Assembly (NCBI RefSeq): GCF_024979315.1
Contig: NZ_JANLCK010000001.1
Span: 186,001-250,000 of the forward strand
Direction: 5' to 3'
Origin: Herbiconiux oxytropis
GTDB taxonomy: Bacteria > Actinomycetota > Actinomycetes > Actinomycetales > Microbacteriaceae
DNA: 64,000 bases
Below are positions 18,516-27,660 of this stretch, piece by piece. The notes beneath the pieces are model-generated. The model saw only the letters and a list, made by a program, of their open reading frames with translations. It did not search any database and was not told where the DNA came from. The translations under genes and the position numbers were made by a program. Every line of letters starts with the position of its first letter. The stretch's first letter is position 1.

Positions 18516-19826
18516 CTAGCGGCGGCCTTCGCCGCCTCCGGCCGGCTTCCCGGCGGCGGCCGCCTTGTCCCGCAGCACCGCCCGCTCGCGATCGTTGCGG
18601 GCGAGCGCGGCGGCGGCCTCGAACTCCGCGCGGGCCTCCTCTGGGCGCCCGAGGCGCGCGAGCAGCTCCCCGCGCACGCTCGGCAGCAGGTGGGACGCGG
18701 CGAGCGCTCCACCCTCCCGCAGCTCGTCGACGATCGGCAGAGCGGATGCCGGTCCCGACGCCATCGAGACCGCCACCGCCCGGTTGAGGTCGACGAACGG
18801 ATTCGGCGCGGTCCGCCCGAGGGCCTCGTAGAGCAGCACGATCCTCGCCCAGTCGGTCGCGTCGACGCTCGACGCCACGGCATGGCACTCGGCGATCGCG
18901 GCCTGCAGCGCGTAGCTGCCGCGGCTGCGACCGAGCCGCCGCGAGAGGTCGTCGGCGCGCGCGAGCACCGCGCGCCCACGGCCGATCCGCGAGCGGTCCC
19001 ACCGGGTCCGATCCTGGTCGTCGAGCAGCACAGGGGTGCCGTCGGCCCGCTCCCGCGCGCGGAACCTCGACGCCTGGAACTCCATCAGGGCCACGAGCCC
19101 ATGCACCTCGGGCTCACTCGGCAGGAGGCTCTCGAGCACCCGGCCGAGCCGGAGCGCCTCCGCGGCGAGCTCTCCCCGGATCCAGCGGTCGCCCGCCGTG
19201 GCCGCGTACCCCTCCGTGAACACGAGGTACACGACACCGAGCACGGGCCCGAGCCGGGCGCGCCACTCCGCGGGCTCCGGCACCTCGAACGGCACCTTCG
19301 CGGCTGCGAGCGTCTTCTTCGCCCGCACGATCCGCTGCTGCACCGTCGAGACGGGCACGAGGAAGAGCCGCGCGATCTCCTCGGTGGTGAGCCCGCCCAC
19401 GACCTTGAGGGTGAGCGCCACCTGCGCCTCCCGGGAGAGCACCGGGTGGCAGGCGGTGAAGACGAGCCGCAGCACGTCGTCGGAGATCGGCTCCCAGACG
19501 TCACCGGCGCCGGAGGCCGACTCCTCGAGCCCGTGGGCGATCATCCGGTGCCGCTCGTCGAGGCGCTCGCGGCGGCGCCAGACGTCGATCGCCTTGCGCT
19601 TGGCGACGGCGGTGAGCCAGGCGGCCGGGTTCTCCGGCACGCCTGACGCCGGCCACTGGCGGAGGGCGTCGAGCACGGCCTCCTGCGCGAGGTCCTCGGC
19701 GAGCCCGAGGTCTCCCGTGAGGCGGGCGAGGGTGGCGACAACGTGCGATCCGTCGATGCGCCAGACGGCGTCGATCCGTCGCTGCAGAGCGACGTCGACA
19801 CACTCGCCGGCCTGGCCCTCGGTCAC
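18516..19826 (-). CDS. ECF42-type sigma factor with C-terminal extension
   Basis: 436 residues. Sigma region 2 occupies about residues 20-85 (LARLTGDLGLAEDLAQEAVL, WLTAVAKRKAIDVWRRR). Region 4 is near 120-170 (ALTLKVVGGLTTEEIARLFL, VSTVQQRIVRAKKTL). A 260-residue TPR-like extension (LLYEALGRTAPNPFVDLNRA) follows. That architecture plus an adjacent DGPF/YCII gene defines the ECF42 group, which lacks an anti-sigma factor and is thought to be tuned by its own extension. GTG 19826 overlaps the YCII stop by four bases (GTGA). The longer frame to 19964 is not used. Confidence 0.93.
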   Translation of the reverse strand: MTEGQAGECVDVALQRRIDAVWRIDGSHVVATLARLTGDLGLAEDLAQEAVLDALRQWPASGVPENPAAWLTAVAKRKAIDVWRRRERLDERHRMIAHGLEESASGAGDVWEPISDDVLRLVFTACHPVLSREAQVALTLKVVGGLTTEEIARLFLVPVSTVQQRIVRAKKTLAAAKVPFEVPEPAEWRARLGPVLGVVYLVFTEGYAATAGDRWIRGELAAEALRLGRVLESLLPSEPEVHGLVALMEFQASRFRARERADGTPVLLDDQDRTRWDRSRIGRGRAVLARADDLSRRLGRSRGSYALQAAIAECHAVASSVDATDWARIVLLYEALGRTAPNPFVDLNRAVAVSMASGPASALPIVDELREGGALAASHLLPSVRGELLARLGRPEEARAEFEAAAALARNDRERAVLRDKAAAAGKPAGGGEGRR

Positions 19827-20248
19827 CGCGCCGCCTGCTCCTCGCGCCAGCCCTCCTCCTTCTTCAGGAACTCGTTGTCCTGAAAGCCCTCGAAGTCGCT
19901 CATGTCGGTGACCCGGCGCACCTCGAGCTTGGAGCCCGCCCCGAGGGGTGCTCGCGACGCCCACTCGACCGCCTCCTCCTTGGAGGAGACCTCGAGCATC
20001 CAGAAGCCGCTGAACAGTTCGTGGGTCTCGCCGTAGGGGCCGTCGGTCACGATCGGGGCCTCGCCGCCGAACTCGACCACGAAGTTCTTCGACATGTCGT
20101 CGGCCAGGCCGTCACCCGCGAGGAGCACGCCGGCGTTCATCATGGCCTCGTTGTAGGCGCCCATCGCATTGATGATCTCCTCGAAGTCAGCCGCCTCGTA
20201 CTCGGTCTTCGCCGCATCGGTCGATCGCATGATCAGCATGTACTTCAT
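19823..20248 (-). CDS. YCII/DGPF-domain protein, ECF42 partner
   Basis: 141 residues. MKYMLIMRSTDAAK at the start and IVTDGPYGETHELFSGFWML in the middle are the YCII-related DGPF fold (here DGPY), a small cytosolic dimeric alpha/beta barrel. These proteins are the usual targets and neighbours of ECF42 sigma factors; their biochemical role is not established. ATG 20248 has a strong GAGGAGA ribosome site. Transcription very likely starts at the ECF42-type promoter 50 bp upstream. Stop and sigma start overlap, so the two are coupled. Confidence 0.92.
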   Translation of the reverse strand: MKYMLIMRSTDAAKTEYEAADFEEIINAMGAYNEAMMNAGVLLAGDGLADDMSKNFVVEFGGEAPIVTDGPYGETHELFSGFWMLEVSSKEEAVEWASRAPLGAGSKLEVRRVTDMSDFEGFQDNEFLKKEEGWREEQAAR

Positions 20249-20296
20249 CGTCTTCTCCTCATCTCGGAGCCGCCCTTTGCGTGCTCCTACTCTGAC

Positions 20297-20323
20297 GTCG
20301 AACGGCGGATGCACGGATCGACA
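20297..20323 (-). promoter_or_regulatory. ECF42-type promoter: TGTCGA-17 bp-CGAC
   Basis: On the minus strand TGTCGA (20318-20323) and CGAC (20297-20300) are separated by exactly 17 bp, about 50 bp upstream of the YCII start. As I recall, TGTCGA (-35) with CGA/TC (-10) is the promoter reported for ECF42 sigma factors. This implies autoregulation of YCII-sigma. Confidence 0.75.
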
Positions 20324-20348
20324 CGATCGGGAGAGAATCTCCGGCCCA

Positions 20349-20354
20349 TACGAT
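20349..20354 (+). promoter_or_regulatory. -10 box TACGAT of apt
   Basis: It ends six bases before the GTG at 20361, with no Shine-Dalgarno. It is divergent from the ECF42 promoter. Confidence 0.5.
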
Positions 20355-20360
20355 TGAACC

Positions 20361-20900
20361 GTGCCTGACACCCAGATCTCCACCCTCATCCGCTCCCGTC
20401 TGACCGAGACGCCCGACTTCCCGAGCCCCGGGATCCTCTTCCGCGACCTCTCGGGGCTGTTCGCCGACGGGGCCGCGCTTCGCGCGGTGGCCGACGAGCT
20501 CATCGAGGGCTTCGGGCCGATCGACGCCGTGGTGGGCGTCGAGGCACGCGGGTTCGTGCTGGGAGCGGCCGCCGCGGTGGCCGGCGGCCTCGGGATGCTC
20601 GCGGTGCGGAAGGCGGGCAAGCTCCCGGGCGAGGTGCTCGCCGAGAGCTACGAGCTCGAGTACGGCACCGCGACCCTCGAAGTGCACCCCGACAGCCTGC
20701 CGCGGGGCGCCCGCGTGGTGATCGTCGACGACGTGCTCGCGACCGGCGGCACCCTCACCGCCACGCTGCGGCTCATGGAGCGCGCGGGCTGGGAGGTCGC
20801 CGGCATCGCGGTCGTGATCGAGCTGTCGAGCGAGTTCGACGGCCGGGGCGTGCTCGCGGCGTCGACGGATGCGCCGGTGAAGGCCCTCGTGTCGTTCTAG
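20361..20900 (+). CDS. apt: Adenine phosphoribosyltransferase
   Basis: 179 residues. It salvages adenine to AMP with PRPP. The flexible N-terminal segment [28 protein letters not shown], the hood region around [20 protein letters not shown], and the PRPP loop [17 protein letters not shown] are all present; length is typical. GTG start. Its TAG overlaps the convergent ispE TAG in the palindrome CTAG. Together with the nucleoside importer and hydrolase downstream it makes this region suited to purine recovery. Confidence 0.96.
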   Translation: MPDTQISTLIRSRLTETPDFPSPGILFRDLSGLFADGAALRAVADELIEGFGPIDAVVGVEARGFVLGAAAAVAGGLGMLAVRKAGKLPGEVLAESYELEYGTATLEVHPDSLPRGARVVIVDDVLATGGTLTATLRLMERAGWEVAGIAVVIELSSEFDGRGVLAASTDAPVKALVSF

Positions 20901-21832
20901 TCGCCGACGACGCGGGCGCCGGCCACGGGGCCGGTGACGCGCACGACGTGGTGGCGTGCCGCGCTCAGCGCGATCTGCAGCTCGAGCGCGCCATCGAGGT
21001 CGGCGGCCAGGAAGGCGATCGTGGGGCCCGATCCGGAGACGATGCCGGCGAGGGCGCCGTTGGCCTCCCCCACCTCGAGCACGGCGCCGAGCCCCGGATG
21101 CAGGTGCAGCGAGGGCGCCTGGAGGTCGTTGTGCAGCGACTCGGCGAGCATGTGCGGGTCGCCCGCCCGAAGCGCCTGCAGCACGTCGGCCTCGACCTGC
21201 GGCTGGCCCTGGGCGGGGAAGATGTCCTGGGCGTGCCGCTCGCGGTGCCGGTCGAGCTCGCGGTAGACCTCCGGGGTCGAGAGCCCGCGCTCGGGCAGCA
21301 CGAGCACCCACTGGAAGTGTCCCTTCGCGAGCGCGGGGCTGAGCTGGTCGCCGCGCCCCGTGCCGATGGCCGTGCCGCCCGTGAAGGCGAAGGGCACGTC
21401 GGCGCCGAGCTCGGAGGCCAGCGTCAGGAGCTCGTCGCGGCCGAGCTCCGTGCCCCAGAGCGCGTCGCACGCGAGCAGGGTGGCCGCGGCGTCAGCCGAT
21501 CCGCCCCCCATGCCGCCGGCGATCGGCACGTTCTTCTCGATGCGGAGATGGGCGCCGCCACGGAAGCCCGTGGTGCGGGCGAGCAGCCGGGCCGCGCGGA
21601 TGGCGAGGTTCGAGCCGTCGGTCTCGAGGCCCGAGGTGTCGATGTGCCCGCCGAACTCCACCGAGAAGTCGTCGGCCACGGTGGCGAAGACGTCTTCGTA
21701 GAGCGAGACGGCCTGGTAGGCGGTGGCGACGTCGTGGTAGCCGTCCTCCATCACCGCGCCCACCTTGAGGAACACGTTGATCTTGCCGGGGGCCCGCACG
21801 TGCACGGTCTTCAACTGGCCCCTGGTGGTCAT
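20897..21832 (-). CDS. ispE: 4-diphosphocytidyl-2-C-methyl-D-erythritol kinase
   Basis: 311 residues of the GHMP kinase superfamily. It phosphorylates CDP-methylerythritol in the MEP isoprenoid pathway. Motifs: [12 protein letters not shown] at the N-terminus, the ATP loop [17 protein letters not shown] near residue 115, and GSGPTIAF near the C-terminus. In many actinobacteria ispE directly follows rsmA; here it is 9 kb away and has its own TAAGTT box six bases before the ATG. Confidence 0.96.
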   Translation of the reverse strand: MTTRGQLKTVHVRAPGKINVFLKVGAVMEDGYHDVATAYQAVSLYEDVFATVADDFSVEFGGHIDTSGLETDGSNLAIRAARLLARTTGFRGGAHLRIEKNVPIAGGMGGGSADAAATLLACDALWGTELGRDELLTLASELGADVPFAFTGGTAIGTGRGDQLSPALAKGHFQWVLVLPERGLSTPEVYRELDRHRERHAQDIFPAQGQPQVEADVLQALRAGDPHMLAESLHNDLQAPSLHLHPGLGAVLEVGEANGALAGIVSGSGPTIAFLAADLDGALELQIALSAARHHVVRVTGPVAGARVVGD

Positions 21833-21838
21833 GGATCC

Positions 21839-21844
21839 AACTTA
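21839..21844 (-). promoter_or_regulatory. -10 box TAAGTT of ispE
   Basis: It ends six bases before the ispE ATG. It lies 24 bp past the nucleoside hydrolase stop and would give ispE a transcript independent of that cassette. Confidence 0.5.
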
Positions 21845-21868
21845 TCCCACCGCGCCAGCCGCTTTCGT

Positions 21869-22885
21869 TCAGCGCCCGGAGAGCACCCGCACGAAGTCGG
21901 CGAGGAAGGCCTCGCGGTCGACGCCCTGCACCACGAAGGTGTCGGGCGCGGCCTCGGTGGGCCAGCTCACGGGCAATCCTTCGGCGGTCTGCATGAGGTG
22001 CGCCCGGGTGAAGAAGCCGTCGGTCGTGATGTTGACCGGGCCCTCGACCGACTTCGTGATCCACTCCGGCTGCACGAGCAGCGCGGCCGCGAGACCGTCG
22101 TGGGCGGGCGAGACGCGGCGGCCCCAGGAGACCTGGTAGAAGTCCATGTAGGCCTCGAGGATCTGCGCCGAGAAGGTGCCCCACTCGGTGCCGGCGCGGT
22201 GCAGCGCCTGCACGGCCTGCTCGTCGACGATCGTGCCGGCGGTCACGTTGACCCCCACCATGACGAGCCGGTTGCGCGGCGCGGCGAACACACGCGCGGC
22301 GGCCTCGGCGTCGTTGTGGATGTTGGCGTCCACCATCTGCACGGTCCCGAGCGGCGGGAACGGGCCTGAGCCTCCCATGATGACGACCGAGCGGTAGAGC
22401 GTGAGCAGGTCGGGCTCGATCTCGAGCGCGAGCCCGAGGTTCGTGAGCGGGCCGATGGGCAGCAGGTCGTAGTAGCCGGGTCGCGAGCGGCCGAGCTCCA
22501 CGAGCAGTTCCGCGGAGCTCAGCGGCGAGAGGTTCTTCGGGGTGAGCCGCTCGGGCCAGAGGTCGCCGAGGCCGTCGGCGCCGTGCACGTGCGCCGCGAT
22601 CCGAGCCTCGCCGTCGATGGGGCCTGGGGCGCCCTTGGCCACGAGGGTGTCCTCGAGTCCGGCGACCTTCAGCACGCGGGCGATGTTCTCGAGCGCCGAC
22701 TCCACGGGGGTGTTGCCGTAGACGCTCGTGATGGCCGAGATCTCGGCGTCGTCGCGGCCCGCCAGGTAGAGCAGGGCGAGGGCGTCGTCGATGCCCGTGT
22801 CGGTGTCGAGCACGATGTGGCGCACGCCGTCGTCTTCGATCGGGGTGACGGGGGTGGTGGCGGATGCGGGGTTCTGGCCGGTCAT
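21869..22885 (-). CDS. Nucleoside hydrolase (IUNH family)
   Basis: 338 residues. It hydrolyses the N-glycosidic bond of ribonucleosides to base and ribose. The Ca2+-binding motif DTDTGIDDALALLYL lies near residue 27. IGPLTNLGLALEIEP and VMVGVNVTAGTIVD are conserved family segments, and the active-site Asp and His region is near AHDGLAAA. ATG 22885 overlaps the permease stop (ATGA). Last gene of the importer operon, so nucleosides taken up are probably cleaved by this enzyme. Purine or pyrimidine preference is not readable. Confidence 0.93.
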   Translation of the reverse strand: MTGQNPASATTPVTPIEDDGVRHIVLDTDTGIDDALALLYLAGRDDAEISAITSVYGNTPVESALENIARVLKVAGLEDTLVAKGAPGPIDGEARIAAHVHGADGLGDLWPERLTPKNLSPLSSAELLVELGRSRPGYYDLLPIGPLTNLGLALEIEPDLLTLYRSVVIMGGSGPFPPLGTVQMVDANIHNDAEAAARVFAAPRNRLVMVGVNVTAGTIVDEQAVQALHRAGTEWGTFSAQILEAYMDFYQVSWGRRVSPAHDGLAAALLVQPEWITKSVEGPVNITTDGFFTRAHLMQTAEGLPVSWPTEAAPDTFVVQGVDREAFLADFVRVLSGR

Positions 22886-23781
22886 ACCGAGACCTTTCTG
22901 GAGCGGGCGAAGCGGATGCGCGTGAGGACGAGCACCACGAGGGTGATGGCGTAGGGTGCGGCATCCGTGAGCTGCTGAGGGGCTCCGATGCCCTGCAGCC
23001 GGAAGCCGAGGGCCTCGGCCGCGCCGAACCCCAGGCAGGCCAGCGGCAGCCAGAGCGGGCGGCCCGCCACGAGCATGACCGCCGCGACCGCGATCCAACC
23101 GCGGCCCGCCGTCATGTTCTCGGTGAAGACCGTGACGTTGCCGAGCGCGAGCTGGGCGCCGGCGATGCCACAGAGGGCGCCGCCCAGGATCGTGGCCCAC
23201 ATCTGGAACGACGGGACGTTCACGCCGAGGCTCGCGGCGGCATCCGGATGCTCGCCCACACCACGCAGGCGAAGACCGGCCGGTGTCGCCTTCAGCCACA
23301 GGCCCACGGCCACGATCACGACGAAGGCGAGGGGCACGAGCAGAGTCTGGCCGGCGAAGATCGGGCCGATGACGGGGACGTCGGCGAGGAACCCCATCTT
23401 CGGCAGCCCCTCGAGGCCGCGAGGCGAGAACGATCCGGAGACGTCGAACAGCACGCGCAGGAGGAAACCCGTGAGGCCGAGGGCGAGGAGGTTCGTGCCG
23501 ATCGCGATGATGATCGGATCGGCCTTCCAGCGCGCAGAGCCCACGGCGAGGATCACGGCGAACAGGGCGGTGCTGAGGAGTGCGATCAGCACGCCGCCCC
23601 AGGCGCTGCCGGTGTAGTAGCTGCCGGCCACGGCGGCGAAGGCGCCCCAGAGCATCTGCCCCTCGAGGGCGATGTTGAAGACGCCCACCTGGGCCGAGAT
23701 CGCACCCGCGAGGGCGGCGTAGAGGATGGGCGTGGCCGCGAGGAGCACGGCGGCCACGAAGCTCAGCTCGAAGATCTGCAT
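22882..23781 (-). CDS. Nucleoside ABC importer permease 2 (BMP/NupQ-like)
   Basis: 299 residues, about eight to ten membrane helices. GVFNIALEGQMLWGAFAAVA near residue 33 and GVGEHPDAAASLGV (coupling loop) are typical of the YufQ/NupQ-type permease of BMP-family importers. The ATG shares one base with the stop of permease 1 (TGATG). It pairs with permease 1 in the heterodimeric membrane domain. Confidence 0.92.
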   Translation of the reverse strand: MQIFELSFVAAVLLAATPILYAALAGAISAQVGVFNIALEGQMLWGAFAAVAGSYYTGSAWGGVLIALLSTALFAVILAVGSARWKADPIIIAIGTNLLALGLTGFLLRVLFDVSGSFSPRGLEGLPKMGFLADVPVIGPIFAGQTLLVPLAFVVIVAVGLWLKATPAGLRLRGVGEHPDAAASLGVNVPSFQMWATILGGALCGIAGAQLALGNVTVFTENMTAGRGWIAVAAVMLVAGRPLWLPLACLGFGAAEALGFRLQGIGAPQQLTDAAPYAITLVVLVLTRIRFARSRKVSV

Positions 23782-24860
23782 CAGGCGGAGCTCCGCTCGG
23801 TGCGGCGCTGGTCGAGCACGGTGCGGAGGGCGAGCACCACGATCACGACTCCCTGGAGCACATCGGAGAGCTGGCGCGGCACGTCGGCCGAGCGCTCCAT
23901 CGACGCACCGCCGACCTGCAGGATCGTGAAGAGGATCGCGGTGACGGGGATGAGCGCCGGGCGCCCGCCGGCGAGCAGCGCCGCCGCGAGACCGGCGAAG
24001 GTGTAGCCGGGTGAGATGAGCGCGCCGTCGATGAGCCGGTAGGGCGAGGACATGACGATGATCGCGCCGACGATGCCGGCAGCCGCACCGGCCGCGGCCA
24101 TCGCGCCGAAGGCCAGGCGGCCGACGCGCACTCCGCCGTAGGCGCCGAAGCGCCGGTTGGCACCCACCACGCGCAGCTCGAAGCCGACGGCGCTGCGGGA
24201 GTCGACCACGTAGAACGCGACCATCATCGCGATGATGACGAGGAGGCCGGTGTTGGAGTAGGAGAGGTCGCCGAGCGCCCACATCCGCCCCTGCTCGGGC
24301 AGCCGCGGGGTCTGGGCCACCGCGGAGCCGGCCTCGCCGATCTGGAACCGGAGGAGGTAGGAGACCACGGCCACGGCGATCGGCGACAGCAGGAGCGTGG
24401 AGATGATGATGGGGATGCCGAAGCGGGTGGCGAGCGGGGCCGACAGCGCGCCGAAGCCACCAGCGACGATGGCGGCGGCGAGCACGGCGAGCGGCACGAG
24501 CAGGATGCCGGGAAGCGGCACGTTGAGCGCGACCCAGGCCGCCGTGAGGCCGCCGAGCACCATCTGGCCGTTGCCGCCGAGGTTGAACTCGCCCATCCGG
24601 AGCGGGATCGCCGCCGCGAGGGCCATGCCGCAGATGAAGCCCCAGACCGAGAACGTGTAGTCGAGCTGGCGCGGATCGAGACTGCCCTCGAGCACGGCGG
24701 CGTAGGCGGTGAGCGGATCGAGTCCGGCCGCGGCGATGATGACGGCACCGATGAGGAGGGCGAGCACGACGGCGCCGAGGGGCACGACCGCGGGGTGGCG
24801 GAGGGCCGTGGCGAGCAGGCGCCTGGCGCGGGGCTGCGGCTTGGTGGGGGTGGAGGTCAT
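23781..24860 (-). CDS. Nucleoside ABC importer permease 1 (BMP/NupP-like)
   Basis: 359 residues, hydrophobic, with the motif MGEFNLGGNGQMVLGGL and the coupling loop VGANRRFGAYGGVRV. These match the YufP/NupP-type permease of basic-membrane-protein importers. The N-terminal 30 residues are basic and cytosolic. ATG 24860 overlaps the ATPase stop by four bases. Substrate class (nucleosides) is inferred from the family and the nucleoside hydrolase downstream. Confidence 0.92.
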   Translation of the reverse strand: MTSTPTKPQPRARRLLATALRHPAVVPLGAVVLALLIGAVIIAAAGLDPLTAYAAVLEGSLDPRQLDYTFSVWGFICGMALAAAIPLRMGEFNLGGNGQMVLGGLTAAWVALNVPLPGILLVPLAVLAAAIVAGGFGALSAPLATRFGIPIIISTLLLSPIAVAVVSYLLRFQIGEAGSAVAQTPRLPEQGRMWALGDLSYSNTGLLVIIAMMVAFYVVDSRSAVGFELRVVGANRRFGAYGGVRVGRLAFGAMAAAGAAAGIVGAIIVMSSPYRLIDGALISPGYTFAGLAAALLAGGRPALIPVTAILFTILQVGGASMERSADVPRQLSDVLQGVVIVVLALRTVLDQRRTERSSA

Positions 24861-26503
24861 GGGGTGCGGTCGGTCTCCGGCTCGGGCGCGGGGGTGTCGG
24901 CGGGCGCGGGTGCAGTGTCCGGCGCGGCCTCGGGTGCTGCTGCGGCCTCGGCGGCTCCGGCCATCGCGGCTCCGATGCGGGCCGTCGTGGCCTCGGCGGC
25001 GGAGAACTCCGCGACGACGCGACCGGAGTACATCACGACGATGCGGTCGGCCAGGGCGAGCAGCTCGCTGATCTCGTGCGAGACGAGCAGCACCGCTCCC
25101 CCGCCCGCCCGGTAGTCGAGCAGGCGCTGATGGATCGACTCGATGGCGCCGACGTCGACGCCCTGGGTGGGCTGCTCGGCGATGAGCACGGGGGCGCCGT
25201 GCGAGAGCTCGCGCGCGATGACGACCTTCTGCGCGTTTCCGCCCGAGAGCGCGCCGATCGGCTGCTGTTCGCCCGAGGTGCGCACGTCGTAGTCGGCGAT
25301 GAGCTCGCGGGCACGGGCGAGCTCGGCTCTGATCGACATCCAGCCGCGGCGGAGACCCTTCGACGCGCCGATCGGAGCGGTGCGGTGGTGACCCAGGGTC
25401 ACGTTCTCGGCCACCGAGAGGGTGACCGCGGTGCCCTCGCCACGACGGTCCTCGGGGATGACGGCGAGGCCCGCGGCTCGCCGGTCGCGCACCGATCGGC
25501 CGCCGACCTCCTCACCGAGGAGGCGGATGCGCCCCGAAGCGGCCTGCACGGTGCCGAGCACGGCGGCGACGAGCTCGTGCTGCCCGTTGCCGGAGACGCC
25601 CGCGACGCCGACGATCTCGCCGCGGTGCACGGTGAGCGAGACGTCGTGCACGGCAGGGGTGCGGGGGTCGCCCACGGTCACGTGATCGACCTCGAGCGCC
25701 ACGGCACCCGTCGTGCCGGTGCCCGGGTTCCGCACCTCATCGATCTCGCGACCGGTCATGGCGTGCACGAGCGAGGCGCTCGTGGCCTCGCTCGTCGCGA
25801 AGCGGCCCGTGACGCGCCCGTCCCGGAGCACGGTGACCTCGTCGCTCACGGCGAGCACCTCGTGGATCTTGTGCGTGACGAGCACGACGGTGGTGCCGGC
25901 ATCCGCTGCCCGCCTGATGACGGTGAAGAGAGAGGTGACCTCGCTCGGGGTGAGCACGGCGGTGGGCTCGTCGAGGATGAGGATGCGGGCGTCGCGGTGC
26001 AGGGCCTTGAGGATCTCGACGCGCTGGCGGGCGCCGGCGGAGAGCGATCCGACCACGGCGGTGGGCTCGGTCTCGAGGCCGTAGCGCTCGCTCAGCTCGC
26101 GCACGCGGGCCGCGGCGGCCCGGCGGTCGATGAGACCGGCCCTCGTGGGCTCGGCGCCGTAGACGACGTTGTCGGCCACGGTCATCGAGTCGAAGAGCCG
26201 GAAGTGCTGGTGCACCATGCCGAGACCGGCGGCGATCGCGTCGAGCGGCCCGTCGAACTGCACGGGCACGCCGTCGACGTGGATCTCGCCGGAGTCGGGC
26301 TTCAGCAGACCGAAGAGCATCGACATGAGGGTCGACTTGCCGGCACCGTTCTCGCCCATGACGGCGTGCACGGAACCGCGGCGCAGCACGAGATCGACGC
26401 CGTCGTTGGCCACGACGGCGCCGAATCTCTTGCCGATCCCGACGAGCTCGACCGCTGGAGCTGGCGACTCGCCGGTCACGGCTGCTGCGAGAGGTGGGGT
26501 CAT
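24857..26503 (-). CDS. Nucleoside ABC importer ATPase, two cassettes (NupO-like)
   Basis: 548 residues. Two fused ABC domains: Walker A GENGAGKST near residue 50, signature LSAGARQRVEILKAL, LDEPTAVLTPSE; then a degenerate second P-loop GVSGNGQHE, signature LSGGNAQKVVIARELS and AEQPTQGVDVGA. The degenerate second Walker A is normal for this sugar/nucleoside ATPase family. A 40-residue Ala/Pro/Glu-rich C-terminal tail is unusual and probably disordered. ATG 26503 overlaps the lipoprotein stop (ATGA). Confidence 0.93.
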   Translation of the reverse strand: MTPPLAAAVTGESPAPAVELVGIGKRFGAVVANDGVDLVLRRGSVHAVMGENGAGKSTLMSMLFGLLKPDSGEIHVDGVPVQFDGPLDAIAAGLGMVHQHFRLFDSMTVADNVVYGAEPTRAGLIDRRAAAARVRELSERYGLETEPTAVVGSLSAGARQRVEILKALHRDARILILDEPTAVLTPSEVTSLFTVIRRAADAGTTVVLVTHKIHEVLAVSDEVTVLRDGRVTGRFATSEATSASLVHAMTGREIDEVRNPGTGTTGAVALEVDHVTVGDPRTPAVHDVSLTVHRGEIVGVAGVSGNGQHELVAAVLGTVQAASGRIRLLGEEVGGRSVRDRRAAGLAVIPEDRRGEGTAVTLSVAENVTLGHHRTAPIGASKGLRRGWMSIRAELARARELIADYDVRTSGEQQPIGALSGGNAQKVVIARELSHGAPVLIAEQPTQGVDVGAIESIHQRLLDYRAGGGAVLLVSHEISELLALADRIVVMYSGRVVAEFSAAEATTARIGAAMAGAAEAAAAPEAAPDTAPAPADTPAPEPETDRTP

Positions 26504-27546
26504 CCCGCGGTCAGCGGGTCTGCCACGACGATCTCGCCCGAGATGATCTGGTCGCGGATGGCCGCGACCTGCTCGATGACCTCGGGGTGGTCGGCGATGA
26601 GGCACTCCGACTCCGCGACACCCTCCTCGAGACCGGTGAGCCCGACGCCGCCCTCGGCGAGGCCGTAGGCGGTGAAGCCGCCCGTGTTCCCGTCGAGGAT
26701 GTCGCCGACCGAGTTCACGAGGGCGATGTCGACGCGCTTGATGGCGTTGTCGACCACGTTGCCGGGCGAGTCGAGGCACTGGTTGGTGTCCACGCCGAAG
26801 GCCTTGAAGCCGGTCTCGGCAGCGGCCTCGAACACGCCGAGGTTTCCGCCGGAGGCGGCGGCCTGCACATAGTCGGCTCCGCCGTCGGCGAGGATCTGCG
26901 CCTGCGCCTTGGAGCGGGCCTGGTCGCCGAACGGGTTGTCGCCGCCCACGTACTGCACGGCGGTGGCCACGTCGGGCTTGACGCTCTTGGCGCCCTCGAA
27001 GAACGGGTCGACCCAGCGGTGCAGGAACGGGGTGTCGAGCGAGGCGACCACGCCGATGTTGTTCGTCTGGGTGAGCAGGCCCGCCTCGACACCGGTGAGG
27101 TAGGTGGCTTCGTACTCCTTGAAGACGGCGGAGGTGAGGTTGTCGGTGGGCTCCTCGGCCGAGGTGTCGATCAGCAGGAACTGCTGGTCGGGGTAGTCGG
27201 CAGCGGCCTGCGTGATCTGGTCGAGCACGCTGAAGCTCACACCGATGATGATGCTCGGCTCCTCGCGCACGGCGGCGTCGATGTTCTGCTGGATGCTCGT
27301 GGGGTCTTCGCTCTCGTACACATCGACCGAGGCGTCGAACTCCTCGCCCGCCTGCACGGCGCCGTCGGCGGCGAGCTGCAGGAAGTTGTTCGAGCCGATG
27401 GGCGTCGGTGTGATGAGGATGATCGAGTTCTCGGTGTCGGTCGAGGCGTCGCCGCCCTCGCCGCCCGAGCTCGAGCACGCGGCCACGGAGACGAGGAGCC
27501 CGGCCGCCAGTGCGGCGGCGCCGGCTCGGCGCGCGATTTTCGACAT
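26500..27546 (-). CDS. BMP-family nucleoside-binding lipoprotein
   Basis: 348 residues. A signal peptide with lipobox VAAC (Cys24) anchors it to the outer face of the membrane. The mature part has the BMP/Med periplasmic-binding fold (DQITQAAADYPDQQFLLIDT; VGGDNPFGDQARSKAQAQIL), which in characterised relatives binds purine nucleosides. The ATG has AAGGGGA about ten bases upstream. First gene of the five-gene cassette that ends with nucleoside hydrolase; a 75-nt leader follows a TAGAAT box. Confidence 0.93.
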   Translation of the reverse strand: MSKIARRAGAAALAAGLLVSVAACSSSGGEGGDASTDTENSIILITPTPIGSNNFLQLAADGAVQAGEEFDASVDVYESEDPTSIQQNIDAAVREEPSIIIGVSFSVLDQITQAAADYPDQQFLLIDTSAEEPTDNLTSAVFKEYEATYLTGVEAGLLTQTNNIGVVASLDTPFLHRWVDPFFEGAKSVKPDVATAVQYVGGDNPFGDQARSKAQAQILADGGADYVQAAASGGNLGVFEAAAETGFKAFGVDTNQCLDSPGNVVDNAIKRVDIALVNSVGDILDGNTGGFTAYGLAEGGVGLTGLEEGVAESECLIADHPEVIEQVAAIRDQIISGEIVVADPLTAG

Positions 27547-27620
27547 GGAAGTCCCCTTACGGAAGGTCTGCTGTGAAGGCGTCCCGGCGAAGATGTGGCA
27601 CACGCCTGGTCGGACCCTCC

Positions 27621-27626
27621 ATTCTA
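27621..27626 (-). promoter_or_regulatory. -10 box TAGAAT of the nucleoside importer operon
   Basis: TAGAAT on the minus strand lies 74 bp before the lipoprotein start. It is followed by a leader with its own Shine-Dalgarno. No convincing -35 is visible, which would fit an activator. Confidence 0.4.
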
Positions 27627-27660
27627 TCGAGACTCGCCGTCCCATCGCGCCCGGTGCGGA

